The notes under the pieces were generated by a model. It ran no database searches and was not told where the DNA came from. It saw nothing but the letters and a program-made list of their open reading frames with translations. A stretch of DNA of 64,000 bases from Onstottus_B arcticum (GTDB lineage Bacteria > Acidobacteriota > Blastocatellia > UBA7656), in NCBI GenBank assembly GCA_038040485.1, contig JBBPIE010000019.1:61429-125428 (forward strand). Direction: 5' to 3'. Positions 17,271-25,444 of the stretch are shown piece after piece. Made by a program: the position numbers and the translations under genes. How positions within the stretch are numbered: the stretch's first letter is position 1; every line of letters begins with the position of its first letter.

Positions 17271-17684
17271 TCAGTCGGCCGCTTCGCCCTGGTACTCGGG
17301 GTCGTCCGCGCTTGCGGGATTGCCGGCCCGGTCGGCAGCCCTCACGTCCAGTGTTGTGTCGGTGACGAATGAGAGTTTGCCGGTCCGGTTGTATTTGTTC
17401 GGGACCGCGTAGACCCGAAAGTAAGTGCCGATCAGTTCGAGCGAAACTCGATAGCCCTGGCTGTGCGGGACTGTGATCGTCGTGAAGTCCAACACACCCT
17501 TGCCTTGATGCACGGCGCCGTCGATCTGCTCGCGCACCAGACGCGCATACTCCCAGAGCGTCACCGCGGTGTTGTACTCGTTCTGACTCATGCGTTTTCC
17601 GCGGCGAATCTGAAGCTGTTTATAACCGTGAAGTCCGAGCGAGCACACAAAGACACCTGCGAGAATGATAAGGATGATGACCAC
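17271..17684 (-). CDS. Small membrane-anchored hypothetical protein
   Basis: This 137-residue protein has one N-terminal hydrophobic helix (VVIILIILAGVFVCSLGL), then a basic stretch, a helical segment (NEYNTAVTLWEYARLVREQ) and a beta-rich tail with YRVSLELIGTYFRVYAVP. This resembles a pseudopilin-like or DUF-type outer domain, but no family is recognised. The start is GTG (17682-17684) with AGAGGA upstream. It lies just before the SCP2 gene in the same direction. The C-terminus is acidic. Confidence 0.6.
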   Translation of the reverse strand: MVIILIILAGVFVCSLGLHGYKQLQIRRGKRMSQNEYNTAVTLWEYARLVREQIDGAVHQGKGVLDFTTITVPHSQGYRVSLELIGTYFRVYAVPNKYNRTGKLSFVTDTTLDVRAADRAGNPASADDPEYQGEAAD

Positions 17685-17828
17685 TCGTTACGTCCTCTGG
17701 TTGGGCAATTCTTCCTGTTCTTGTTTTTGGTCACGAACGCAAAGGCGCTACGCAGCGTCTTCGAGGAGGGGTTCTCGGCGGGTATGTTATCCACGGTGCC
17801 GCGAGAAAGCAACTACAAGATGCGGTAG

Positions 17829-18059
17829 TGGTTCAGGGTTCAGAGTTCAGGGTTCAGGGTTCAGGGTTCAGGGTTCAGGGTTCAGGGTTTTGGGTTCAGG
17901 GTTTTGGGTTCAGGGTTTTGGGTTCAGGGTTTTGGGTTCAGGGTTTTGGGTTCAGGGTTCAGAGTTCAAGCTCCAGCTTGCTTCTCACGCTCATGCACCT
18001 CGGAAACAGCAAGGCGAGGCTTGAACCCTGAACCCTGAACGCTGAACCCTGAACCCTGA
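17829..18059. repeat. Inverted heptamer arrays (GGGTTCA)n / (CTGAACC)n with 14-bp higher-order unit
   Basis: The left array (17829-17968) begins as GGTTCAG heptamers and, from about 17872, becomes five copies of the 14-mer GGGTTCAGGGTTTT. The right array (18020-18059) is about six CTGAACC/CTGAACG units, the reverse complement. About 50 bases separate them. It fills the gap between two minus-strand genes. Confidence 0.95.
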
Positions 18060-18071
18060 GCTTACTGAACA

Positions 18072-18839
18072 CTACCGAGGTGTCAGCGCGCGGACGCGAT
18101 CCATCTTATCAGCCGCTTTCCGCCACAATCCGCCGACGACCTTATCGACCGAGAGCTTGTTCCCACTTACGGCAGCAGTTCTTAAATCCGGATACAACGC
18201 AAGCACGTCGCCGAGTAATGGCGAATCGCTTTCGGTAACGGTCCCGTCACTCGACCGGCCGAACTTGAGCGTCCAAATAGTTCGCGCCCAGGTGTAGTCA
18301 GTCAACGCGCCGGCCGTCAAAGATAGAACACGCGCTTCGCTCGCGTTGTCTCCCGAGCTGTACTTGGTGATGAACCGCTCGGCTGAACGTCGCAATTCGC
18401 CAAGCTGCCGGCCGTACTCGGTGTAGTCCGAGCCCGACTTCAAAATCGACGCCAGCGCGCTGAACTGACTGAGCATGACTTCCGCGTCACGCAAGAACTC
18501 TCCGCGAGCCAGCGACTGTTCGACACGAGCTGGGCGCGAGCTGACGGGAGCGCCGAATGAGAGCTGCGCAATCGTGTCCAGCGCGATCGTGGACTCGAGA
18601 TTCTCCGACCTCAGCCGAATGCTGTATGCAGTCAGGTCCAGCAGTTCACCCGACACTCGGTCGCCGTTCCTTGTCTCGATGAAAACCTTCGAGCCGATGA
18701 CACGAGGCGTGCCCGTGTTAACTGGCGGGCCCGGCTTCTGTGCGACCGGCTTCTTTTTCGGGGAAGTCTTCTTTTTCTTCTGCGCGCCTGCTGCTGAGAA
18801 AAGAGAGAGAACGATAAGAGTCAGGATAATTGGTTTCAT
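18072..18839 (-). CDS. Secreted hypothetical protein with Lys/Pro-rich linker
   Basis: This 255-residue protein starts with a signal peptide (MKPIILTLIVLSLFSAAGAQ), then a KKKKTSPKKKP linker. An Sm-like small beta segment follows (VIGSKVFIETRNGDRVSGELLD), where a 'GDRVSGxLLD' pattern recalls surface-exposed Sm/LSm-like folds, then a long helical region. No known domain is recognised with confidence and no enzyme motif is visible. The ATG has no clear ribosome site. It is followed by the heptamer array and lies 81 bases downstream of the E1 alpha gene. Confidence 0.6.
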   Translation of the reverse strand: MKPIILTLIVLSLFSAAGAQKKKKTSPKKKPVAQKPGPPVNTGTPRVIGSKVFIETRNGDRVSGELLDLTAYSIRLRSENLESTIALDTIAQLSFGAPVSSRPARVEQSLARGEFLRDAEVMLSQFSALASILKSGSDYTEYGRQLGELRRSAERFITKYSSGDNASEARVLSLTAGALTDYTWARTIWTLKFGRSSDGTVTESDSPLLGDVLALYPDLRTAAVSGNKLSVDKVVGGLWRKAADKMDRVRALTPR

Positions 18840-18920
18840 ATGTCACACTCGGTTGATGATGGTTCAGCCGGCGCCTGTCTTCTAAGCTCGACGGGCGCCC
18901 GGCTCGCGGAACGGTTTCTA

Positions 18921-20108
18921 TTACCGCAACGCGACTCCGGTCTGAAGTTCTGCTTCGGCGTAAACCCCTTCCGCGGCCGACTCCGGACGCGGCATGTTCT
19001 CGCGCTTACTCGCCAGGGCTTCCTCGGCGGCCTGCTCGACTTCGTTTGCGACTCGCTCTTCCGAACGGCGGAGCACATCGGCGTTTCCCCTGCGAAGATC
19101 AGTCGAGCGCTCTGCGGCTGCCCCGGTTTCGAGATCGATACCCTGTTCGATCAAGTAGGTTTCGTAAAGCCCGACTGGGTCCCGCTTGCCCCAGTGCTCG
19201 AACAGCGACGCATCGAAAGTAGCACGAGCTTCGCGCTCGTCGTGTGTTGCGTGACCTCCCATTCGAAACGTATCGGCGATCAGCAAGAACGGGCCGCCAC
19301 CGCTGCGGCAAGAGCCCACGGCCAGTCTCACCGCCGCGTAAGCGTCCAGCACGTTGTTGCCGTCAAACGCGCCGCCTTCGACTCCGTACCCGGCGATCCA
19401 CGCGGCAAATGATCCGCGGTGATGCTGATCGAGCCGGGTGCCCAGGGCTACTTTGTTGTCCTGAATGATGACGACGAGCGGCAGCCGCTGAACAGCCGCG
19501 AAATTCATGCTCTCGTGAAACGGACCGGACTTTGTCGAGCCATCCCCGATCCAGGTCAACGCGACGCGTGGCTCACGCTTGAGCTTGAAGCTCATCGCAA
19601 CGCCGGTGATGACTGTCATGATGTCCGCGACGTGGCTGATCGGAGCCAGCACTCCGCGCGCAAAGCTGCCAATGTGCAGATCGCGCCCGCGAGTAGGAGA
19701 GTCCTCGGTTCCCAAGTACCCTCGAAGCATGTCCGCGACAGGCATTCCCATCTCGTGACAAGCGCCGGCGTTTCGAATCATCGGCGCAACGAAGTCGGTC
19801 GAGAAGCCGTCGCTCCAAATCGTCTGATCGAGCGCATGAACAGGACCGATGGTCGTCGCCTCTTCACCGGTGCCAAGCCAGGCTTTTGAGATGACGCCTT
19901 GCTTCACCCATCGTTTGAGTGCGACGTCGTGCAGGCGATTGCGCACCAGGCCTTCGTAGATCGCGATCAACTCAGCGGCGCCGAGCGCGCGGATTATCTC
20001 GCTGCGTTCCGGTTTGCTATCAATCGTGTTGCGGAATTGGTCGAGGACTTCGGGGTCGGGCTGCCAGTCTATGTACTCGGGGGGATCGAATGCAGGATAG
20101 CGAATCAT
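18921..20108 (-). CDS. 2-oxoacid dehydrogenase E1 component, alpha subunit
   Basis: This 395-residue thiamine-diphosphate enzyme starts at the ATG 20108; the longer open frame upstream is only translated repeat. The TPP motif is intact: GDGSTKSGPFHESMNFAAV (188 on) ending QDN at 216-218. Downstream are TFRMGGHATHDE and WGKRDPVGLYETYL, typical of pyruvate/branched-chain E1 alpha chains. Family role: decarboxylation of the 2-oxoacid with an E1 beta partner. No beta, E2 or E3 gene is adjacent. It differs from the fused E1 at 950-3019 in keeping the canonical GDG motif, so the two are not recent duplicates. Confidence 0.87.
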   Translation of the reverse strand: MIRYPAFDPPEYIDWQPDPEVLDQFRNTIDSKPERSEIIRALGAAELIAIYEGLVRNRLHDVALKRWVKQGVISKAWLGTGEEATTIGPVHALDQTIWSDGFSTDFVAPMIRNAGACHEMGMPVADMLRGYLGTEDSPTRGRDLHIGSFARGVLAPISHVADIMTVITGVAMSFKLKREPRVALTWIGDGSTKSGPFHESMNFAAVQRLPLVVIIQDNKVALGTRLDQHHRGSFAAWIAGYGVEGGAFDGNNVLDAYAAVRLAVGSCRSGGGPFLLIADTFRMGGHATHDEREARATFDASLFEHWGKRDPVGLYETYLIEQGIDLETGAAAERSTDLRRGNADVLRRSEERVANEVEQAAEEALASKRENMPRPESAAEGVYAEAELQTGVALR

Positions 20109-20111
20109 GGA

Positions 20112-20443
20112 AATTGGTTTCTGGTTTCTGGTTTCTAGTTTCTGGTTTCTAGTTTCTGGTTTCTGGCTTCTAGTGAACTGTACCGGAGATTTCGCTAGCG
20201 ATGAACTCGGCAAGAAATCCGTGCAAATCCGTCGAATCCGTGTCATCAGTGGTCTATGCGTTCGGAGGAATCAATTTGCTAGTGCCGCATCGACCACGGA
20301 TGACACTGATCAGACCGATTTGCGCGGATACCTCACTAGCGAAATGTCTGTTACACGCCACTAGTTTCTAGTCTCTGGTTAAAAGTGACCAGGTCCAAAG
20401 CTCTTATTGCAAACCAGAAACTAGAAACCAGAAACCACAAACT
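20112..20443. repeat. Nested inverted repeats: (GGTTTCT)n arms and a second palindromic pair
   Basis: The outer arms are GGTTTCT/AGTTTCT heptamers at 20114-20174 and their complement AGAAACC/AGAAACT at 20407-20440. Nested inside is a longer, more complex inverted pair: about 20190-20260 (TTTCGCTAGCG, then AAATCCGTG, GTGTCATCAGTGGTC) and 20291-20345 (GACCACGGATGACACTGATC, then CACTAGCGAAA). The outer array abuts the E1 alpha start codon, so it lies in the 5' leader. Confidence 0.88.
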
Positions 20444-20447
20444 CCTC

Positions 20448-21011
20448 TTATTCAACTTCGCCGAGCTGTGCACGCGAATCAGCGAACGCGATCTCGACTT
20501 CGTCGCCGATTTCGACTTCGAGCGCAGCGGCGGCGCCCGGTGAGATGCTGATGTCGAGCCCTGTGTTTTGGTGAGGACCATAGTCAACCGCGCGAACGAC
20601 GACTGACTTTGCATTCTTAGGATTTGTCACGAGCAACTTGCGGTTCGCCCACCAGCGCTTTCCCTCTTCGGGGCTTGTGTGGCCAATCCGATATTCAAAT
20701 CGCATCGCGCAGTAGAAGCTGTTCGGATTCAAGCTGCGAACGCGTTCGTAGACTGAGTGAGGACCGGTTGGAAGGGCGAGCTTGTCATCGGGCTTGATGC
20801 CGCGGTCTTTTGGACCGCCGAAGACTCCTACTTTGCCGCTTGCCGCTGGTAACTGTCCGGCAGGAGAACCGTCGTCGGCCGGAGTCGTCTGCTCGGCGGC
20901 GGTCTGCTCCGGAGTTGCCTCGGGCTTCTTTTCCGTTGATGGTGTTGCGGAAGCTTTGGCAGCCGCCGCGTTTGCCTTCGGTTTGTCCGAACCGCTCTTC
21001 TTGTCAGCCAT
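20448..21011 (-). CDS. Double-psi beta-barrel (RlpA-like) protein with Ala/Pro/Lys-rich N-terminus
   Basis: This 187-residue protein has a low-complexity first 60 residues (Ala, Pro, Lys, Glu, Thr) and no signal peptide. The C-terminal ~80 residues carry the DPBB core: WANRKLLVTNPKNAKSVVV, then VDYGPHQNTGLDISISPGAA and LEVEIGDEVEIAF, matching the 'V.V.D.GP....DLS..aA..l' pattern of RlpA and related barrels. RlpA proteins are peptidoglycan-binding/cleaving lipoproteins. Lack of an export signal makes that role doubtful here, so only the fold is assigned. Confidence 0.7.
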   Translation of the reverse strand: MADKKSGSDKPKANAAAAKASATPSTEKKPEATPEQTAAEQTTPADDGSPAGQLPAASGKVGVFGGPKDRGIKPDDKLALPTGPHSVYERVRSLNPNSFYCAMRFEYRIGHTSPEEGKRWWANRKLLVTNPKNAKSVVVRAVDYGPHQNTGLDISISPGAAAALEVEIGDEVEIAFADSRAQLGEVE

Positions 21012-21174
21012 CGCTGTTCCCTCGTGTGATCGTCGTTTTCAGACTTCGATTATACACGTTAGCTCTGGCGAGTCATGCTTGCGGCGCAATGCCGAGAGAT
21101 GATCAAAACGAAGGATCAGCCTCGGTAGCGTGAGGGGTGCGAACTTTGAACCGTTATCGTCTTCGATTTCTAAC

Positions 21175-22470
21175 TCAAGGCTTCACAACCACAACCTTGC
21201 CGCCCTTCATCACAAACGAAACACGCTCGAGGACAGTGACGTCGGTAGTCGGGTCGCCGCTTACTGCAACGATGTCAGCAAAGCGTCCCGCCTCGATCGA
21301 ACCGATCCTGTCCGGCCAACCAAGCAAGTCCGCCGCGTTCGCGGTCGCCGACTGGATCGCTTGCATCGGCGTCAGTCCGAGCTTGACCATCACCGAGAAC
21401 TCTCGCGCATTCAAGCCGTGCGGGTAGACCGCGGCGTCGGTTCCGAAGGCGACCTTCACGCCTTCTTTGAACGCATGCGCAACGTTGCGCCGCGCGGCCG
21501 GCAGGACGACTTTGGCTTTAGCGACCATGAAATCGGGAACGCCGATTCGTTCAGCATTCTCCATGAACCAATCCCCGAGGTAGAGCGTCGGCACCAGGTA
21601 CGTGCCTTTTTCCTTCATCATCCGAATCGCTTCGTCATCGATGTACGAGCCGTGCTCGATCGAATCGACGCCGGCCATCACGGCTTGCTTGATGCCGGCC
21701 GCGCCGTGCGCGTGGGCCGCAACCTTGCGGCCGAGGCGATGAGCTTCGGCGACGACGGCGCGAATCTCTTCATCGCTGAACTGTGTCGCTTCGGGCGAGT
21801 CGCCTTTCGACAGCACACCGCCGGTTGCGACTATTTTGATAACAGACGCTCCGTACTTCACTTCCTCGCGGACTTTGTTGATCAGGGCCGGAACGCCATC
21901 GGCTATGCCATCGGCCGAAGAGTGGAACTCGGGCGCGAGCAGGTTGTTGTCCGCGTGGCCGCCGGTGACTCCAACAGCCGGTCCCGCGGCGTCGATCCTC
22001 GGACCCGGCACATCGCCGTCGTTGATCGCGTCACGCAGCGCGACGTCCGAGTAACCGCCCGCGCCGACGTTTCGCACAGTCGTGAAACCCGCTTCCAGAG
22101 TCAACTTCGCGTTCTTCGCTCCGTAGAGCGCTTCGCGGGGAACCGAGATCCCCAGCGCGGCATAGCCGTTGTGGCCAGGCTCGCCGGTCAGATGAGTGTG
22201 GCAGTCGATCAACCCCGGCAGGACGGTCGCGTTCGATAGGTCGATGACGCGCGCGCCACGAGCCTTCGCCGTGACGGATACCGCGGGACCGACCTCCTTG
22301 ATGCGATCGCCTTCGATCAGGATCGCTTGATCGGTGAGCACTCGCCCGGCGCGCACGTCTACAAGCTTGCCAGCCTTGATAAGGATGATTTCTTTTGAAG
22401 GTGATTGGGCAAGCGCTGTCAGCGTACACAAAGCGAAAGCGACGAACGATGCGAGTATTCTCTTAGCCAT
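21175..22470 (-). CDS. Secreted amidohydrolase (imidazolonepropionase/prolidase-like)
   Basis: This 431-residue metal-dependent hydrolase has a signal peptide (ILASFVAFALCTLTALAQ). The amidohydrolase N-terminal beta sandwich is followed by LPGLIDCHTHL with metal ligands His91 and His93. Later motifs are SVIKIVATGG (the position of the bridging lysine), VAAHAHGAAGIKQA and GVDSIEHGSYID, then FGTDAAVYPHG with the catalytic Asp. The C-terminus re-enters the sandwich (DIVAVSGDPTTDV). Relatives act on Xaa-Pro dipeptides, imidazolones or other amides; the substrate is undetermined. GGGAGAAGAAG precedes the ATG. An inverted repeat lies in its 5' leader. Confidence 0.88.
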   Translation of the reverse strand: MAKRILASFVAFALCTLTALAQSPSKEIILIKAGKLVDVRAGRVLTDQAILIEGDRIKEVGPAVSVTAKARGARVIDLSNATVLPGLIDCHTHLTGEPGHNGYAALGISVPREALYGAKNAKLTLEAGFTTVRNVGAGGYSDVALRDAINDGDVPGPRIDAAGPAVGVTGGHADNNLLAPEFHSSADGIADGVPALINKVREEVKYGASVIKIVATGGVLSKGDSPEATQFSDEEIRAVVAEAHRLGRKVAAHAHGAAGIKQAVMAGVDSIEHGSYIDDEAIRMMKEKGTYLVPTLYLGDWFMENAERIGVPDFMVAKAKVVLPAARRNVAHAFKEGVKVAFGTDAAVYPHGLNAREFSVMVKLGLTPMQAIQSATANAADLLGWPDRIGSIEAGRFADIVAVSGDPTTDVTVLERVSFVMKGGKVVVVKP

Positions 22471-22490
22471 CTTCTTCTCCCTCGAAGGTC

Positions 22491-22616
22491 TTCTCTGCGG
22501 AACCTCTGCGTCTCTGTGTCTCTGCGGTTAGTCAGTGTCGCGTGTGTCTAACGGTCAAGGTCGCGTAGCATCTACTAACCACAGAGACACAGAGACGCAA
22601 AGACACACGCAGAGAA
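22491..22616. repeat. Inverted repeat of CTCTGTGT-like units
   Basis: The left arm (22491-22532) contains CCTCTGCGTCTCTGTGTCTC and GCGGTTAGT. The right arm (22574-22616) contains ACTAACCACAGAGACACAGA and CGCAAAGACACACGCAGAGAA. The arms are close reverse complements of about 42 bases with a 41-base spacer. It lies between the amidohydrolase start and the uracil-DNA glycosylase end. Confidence 0.85.
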
Positions 22617-22624
22617 CTCGGATT

Positions 22625-23344
22625 TCAACCCTTCACGATTTCACGCGCGCGTTCGAAGACGCGGTCGAGCATCGGCTCGGTCAACCTTCCAGTAAACGTG
22701 TTCTGCTGGCTCGGATGAAAGGAGGCGATCAATGTGATGCCGCCGCGCAACGCGGCTTCGGAGCCGTGCGCGAAGTTGGGTTTGCGAACTCGCTTCGAGC
22801 CCTCATCAGACGCGAGGCCGATCAACCCAATCGTCGCGTCGAACGCCAGCCGCCCGAGAGCGACGACAACGCGAAGCTCTGTCAACAACTCGGTCTCGCG
22901 GATCAGAAACGGCCGGCAGTTCTCGATCTCTTCTCGGAGCGGCTTATTCAACGGAGGCGCGCAGTGAATCACCGCCGTCACATAGCAGTCTCGGAGTTCT
23001 AATCCGTCACCGCGATGAACCGATGTTGGTTGATTGGCGAATCCGGCTCGATGCAGAGCCCGGTATAGCCAGTCGCCGCTTCGATCGCCGGTGAAGATTC
23101 GCCCGGTGCGATTCCCTCCGTGAGCCGCGGGAGCCAGTCCGACTACGAGCAGTCGCGCGCGCGGATCACCAAAGCTCGGAACCGGCTTACCCCAGTAGTC
23201 TTCTGCTGCAAAGCGCCGGACCTTTTCGGCGGCGACTTGTTCGCGCCACTCGACCAGCCGCGGACATCGCGAGCAAGCGATCATCTCGCCGTGCAGTCGC
23301 GCTATCGAATCGGATGAGTTGCTAAGCTGATTAGGTTGGGCCAT
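22625..23344 (-). CDS. Family 5 (UDGb-type) uracil-DNA glycosylase
   Basis: This 239-residue protein starts from MAQPNQL at 23344. Motif A reads GLAPAAHGGNRTGRIFTGDRSG and motif B HPSQQN, the family 5 signature (thermophilic UDGb), with Ala rather than the Asp/Asn water-activating residue of other families. Iron-sulfur cysteines are visible at Cys24 and Cys27 (CSRC) plus later Cys in CYVTAVIHC and ENCRPF. Known role: removal of uracil, hypoxanthine or other deaminated bases from DNA. The frame is open upstream to 23461, but that part is translated palindrome. The palindrome copy 2 sits 8 bases before the start codon. Confidence 0.92.
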   Translation of the reverse strand: MAQPNQLSNSSDSIARLHGEMIACSRCPRLVEWREQVAAEKVRRFAAEDYWGKPVPSFGDPRARLLVVGLAPAAHGGNRTGRIFTGDRSGDWLYRALHRAGFANQPTSVHRGDGLELRDCYVTAVIHCAPPLNKPLREEIENCRPFLIRETELLTELRVVVALGRLAFDATIGLIGLASDEGSKRVRKPNFAHGSEAALRGGITLIASFHPSQQNTFTGRLTEPMLDRVFERAREIVKG

Positions 23345-23351
23345 CGGGTCT

Positions 23352-23405
23352 TGTCGGTAGCTCGACCGTGAGGGAGAGCTCTCCCTCACGGTCGAGCTAC
23401 TGACA
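23352..23405. repeat. 54-bp near-perfect palindrome, copy 2
   Basis: It shares its inner 43 bp with the palindrome at 788-849, including the AGGGAGAGCTCTCCCT centre. Base differences between copies are compensated in both halves at the centre (T..G versus G..C), which keeps the pairing. It lies between the cupin stop and the glycosylase start. Confidence 0.88.
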
Positions 23406-23417
23406 CGGCTTCTCACT

Positions 23418-24086
23418 TCACTTCCAGTCGATATGAATAGCCTCGAAACGCGTTTTGCCAATGTTCTTCATCGAGTGAGTCACTGGCCCGTCTGACCACT
23501 GAAAAGCGCCCGGCGCGAACTTCACCGTACGTGGCTTTTGGCCGGGCGATTCGATTTGAATCTCCGCAGCCGACACACACACTCCAAGACCCGATTGATG
23601 ATGGGTGTGAGTCGGGATCGACTTGCCGGGCTCGATAACTACTCGCTCGACGTGCAGGCGGTCGTTGTCCAGCACAAGCGTGTGGCCGGGAATCTCATGC
23701 GCGTGAGCGCCGGCGGCGATGCCGGGCGACTTCAGCACTTCAATCGTGATGTTTCGGAAGACATCCTTCCCGACGTTGGTCACGCGATGAGTGATCGGCG
23801 CTTTGGTGAACCGAGAGTCGCCGTCCTTTGCGATCAAGTCGCCGGGTTGCCCGCCCATCACTTCGGCTTTCAGAGTCGCGTCGCCGATCGAGACAAACAA
23901 GTAGTCGTTTGAGTGCGTGTGAAACAAGGTCGTGTCCCCGGGCGGGACGACTACGTCAAAGACTCTGACATACTGGTTCTCGAACTTGAGATGATGCCGC
24001 GGCTCGTTTGCGACGGGCACGGGAGCTTGCGCGGCAACTGGAAGCAACACGAGCAGCGAAAGAACCGCGGACGCGATGAGCTTCAT
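23418..24086 (-). CDS. Secreted two-domain cupin protein
   Basis: This 222-residue protein has a signal peptide (MKLIASAVLSLLVLLPVAAQ) and two cupin barrels. The first has FHTHSNDYLFVSIGD (two His) and THRVTNVGKDVFRNI; the second has THTHHQSGLGVCVS and THSMKNIGKTRFEAI. Both keep the HxH(x) metal-ligand pattern, so metal binding is likely. The reaction or ligand is not known. The ATG is preceded by GGAG. It is followed by the 54-bp palindrome and then the uracil-DNA glycosylase in the same direction. Confidence 0.82.
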   Translation of the reverse strand: MKLIASAVLSLLVLLPVAAQAPVPVANEPRHHLKFENQYVRVFDVVVPPGDTTLFHTHSNDYLFVSIGDATLKAEVMGGQPGDLIAKDGDSRFTKAPITHRVTNVGKDVFRNITIEVLKSPGIAAGAHAHEIPGHTLVLDNDRLHVERVVIEPGKSIPTHTHHQSGLGVCVSAAEIQIESPGQKPRTVKFAPGAFQWSDGPVTHSMKNIGKTRFEAIHIDWK

Positions 24087-24187
24087 GGGCTCGTCTCCTT
24101 CTGGCGTTGAATTGACCTCGGAAAGCGCTAGAGAATACCATAGCGAGCCCGACGAAAGAACAACACAACACGATGATTTGATGAACC

Positions 24188-24276
24188 CCTGTACGGGCGT
24201 CCCTCCGTGGGCGCCCCTCGTTGCGACGCACTTTGATTACCAACGAGGGGCACCCACGGAGGGACGCCCGTACAGG
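24188..24276. repeat. Palindrome with 36-bp arms and 17-base loop
   Basis: The left arm 24188-24223 and right arm 24241-24276 are reverse complements at 35 of 36 positions. Both hold the GGGCGTCCCTCCGTGGGCG-type core. It lies in the 236-bp region between the divergent cupin and alpha/beta-hydrolase genes, within about 50 bases of the latter's start. No T run follows either side. Confidence 0.9.
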
Positions 24277-24322
24277 TCCATCATTTCGAGCGTGACTGAG
24301 TACTACCCTCAAGGAGAATGGT

Positions 24323-25129
24323 TTGCCATTCATCTCAATCGACGAATCGCCATTGAGCCCGGGCGCGCGGCCAGTCGAGATTCACTATCGCGACTACGGA
24401 AGCGGGCGGCCGTTGGTGTTCCTGCACGGCGGCTGGGGTTATCAGGTTTATCCGTTCGACTTTCAGATCGAAGCTCTCGCCGATCGGTTTCGCATCATCA
24501 TTCCTGACCGGACTGGCTACGGCCGGTCTACGCGACTCGAAAGCATGCCCATCGACTTTCATGAGCGGGCCGCCGGTGAAACAATTCGTTTGCTTGAAGC
24601 GCTCGGCGTCGAGCGGCCGATCTTGTGGGGACACAGTGACGGCGCGGTGATCGCCGCGATGATGGGGCTTCGATGGCCGGAGCGATTGGCCGGCGTTATC
24701 CTCGAAGCGTTTCACTATTACAGGTTCAAGCCCGGCTCGCGCGAGTTCTTCGAGACGATGTCCGGTGACCCGAGCGGCTTGGGCGAGCGCATTTACAGCG
24801 TGCTTTCAAGCGAGCATGGAGAAGATTACTGGCAAAGGCTGATTATCAATAACGGCAGCGCCTGGCTGCAGCTTGCAGACGAGAGCATCGATCCGAAGCA
24901 GGACATCTATGGCGGCAAGCTGTCGGGGCTTGCGGTGCCAACGCTGTTTATTCACGGAAGCCGCGACCCTCGAACTGAACCGGGCGAACTCGACGCAGTC
25001 CGTCGCGAGCTTCCCCGGGCTCAGTTCGCAATCCTCGACGGCGCGGGTCACAGCCCGCACAGCTCAAGCTCGTCCGCACGAGCATGCACGCGCGCCGCCG
25101 CGGACTTTCTGGCATCGCTCCCGGAGTGA
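24323..25129 (+). CDS. Alpha/beta-fold hydrolase
   Basis: This 268-residue protein has FLHGGWG (oxyanion loop, about 33-39), PDRTGYGRS (61-69), the nucleophile elbow GHSDGA with Ser105, and GAGHSPH near the C-terminus giving the catalytic His; the acid is likely in HGSRDPRTEPGEL. No signal peptide is present, so it is cytoplasmic. The substrate is unknown. The start is TTG at 24323, chosen because AAGGAG lies at 24311-24316 with good spacing and the next residues (PFISIDESP) lead straight into the fold. It is transcribed divergently from the cupin gene across the 36-bp-arm palindrome. Confidence 0.87.
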   Translation: MPFISIDESPLSPGARPVEIHYRDYGSGRPLVFLHGGWGYQVYPFDFQIEALADRFRIIIPDRTGYGRSTRLESMPIDFHERAAGETIRLLEALGVERPILWGHSDGAVIAAMMGLRWPERLAGVILEAFHYYRFKPGSREFFETMSGDPSGLGERIYSVLSSEHGEDYWQRLIINNGSAWLQLADESIDPKQDIYGGKLSGLAVPTLFIHGSRDPRTEPGELDAVRRELPRAQFAILDGAGHSPHSSSSSARACTRAAADFLASLPE

Positions 25130-25213
25130 CCCGCTTAAAGCAGCAGCACTTCAGTTGGGACCGACCAGAACTTGCAGGAATAAATTTCGTGGTCTGATTC
25201 TGATTGTCTCGTC

Positions 25214-25444
25214 CTAGTCTTGACATTGGATGCCAGCGAGCGCTCCTGCGCAGCAACCTGCAGCTATTCTGATCCAGTCAGTGAGCCCGCAACCTTCACA
25301 ATGAAAATCACAACCCGAGGGGCATATGCCGGTACAAGTACAGCTACATTGTGCGTAGGTCGTTCCTGCTGTGTGAGGCGCATAACTACTTAGGAACAGT
25401 AGTAAGAATGCAACGCTCAACAACCTCAATAATCTCGGCTTCAT
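25214..25444 (-). CDS. Small secreted cysteine-rich protein
   Basis: This 76-residue protein has a signal peptide (LLRLLSVAFLLLFLSSYAP) followed by a short mature part with ten cysteines, including CSCTCTGICPSGCDFHCEGCG and a later CCAG and CQD. The spacing suggests disulfides or metal binding. No family is recognised. The ATG overlaps the upstream gene's stop as ATGA (25441-25444), so the two are translationally coupled. It is a candidate secreted peptide whose partner is the larger protein 25441-26091. Confidence 0.65.
   Translation of the reverse strand: MKPRLLRLLSVAFLLLFLSSYAPHTAGTTYAQCSCTCTGICPSGCDFHCEGCGLTDWIRIAAGCCAGALAGIQCQD

Noticed and set aside
17829..17968. Telomere-like GGGTTCA/GGGTTTT repeat as a chromosome end
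   Set aside because: It is internal, short and flanked by genes on both sides.
17665..18031. Frames of repeated GSGFRVQ/GSGFWVQ
   Set aside because: They translate the (GGGTTCA)n array; no ribosome site or family match.
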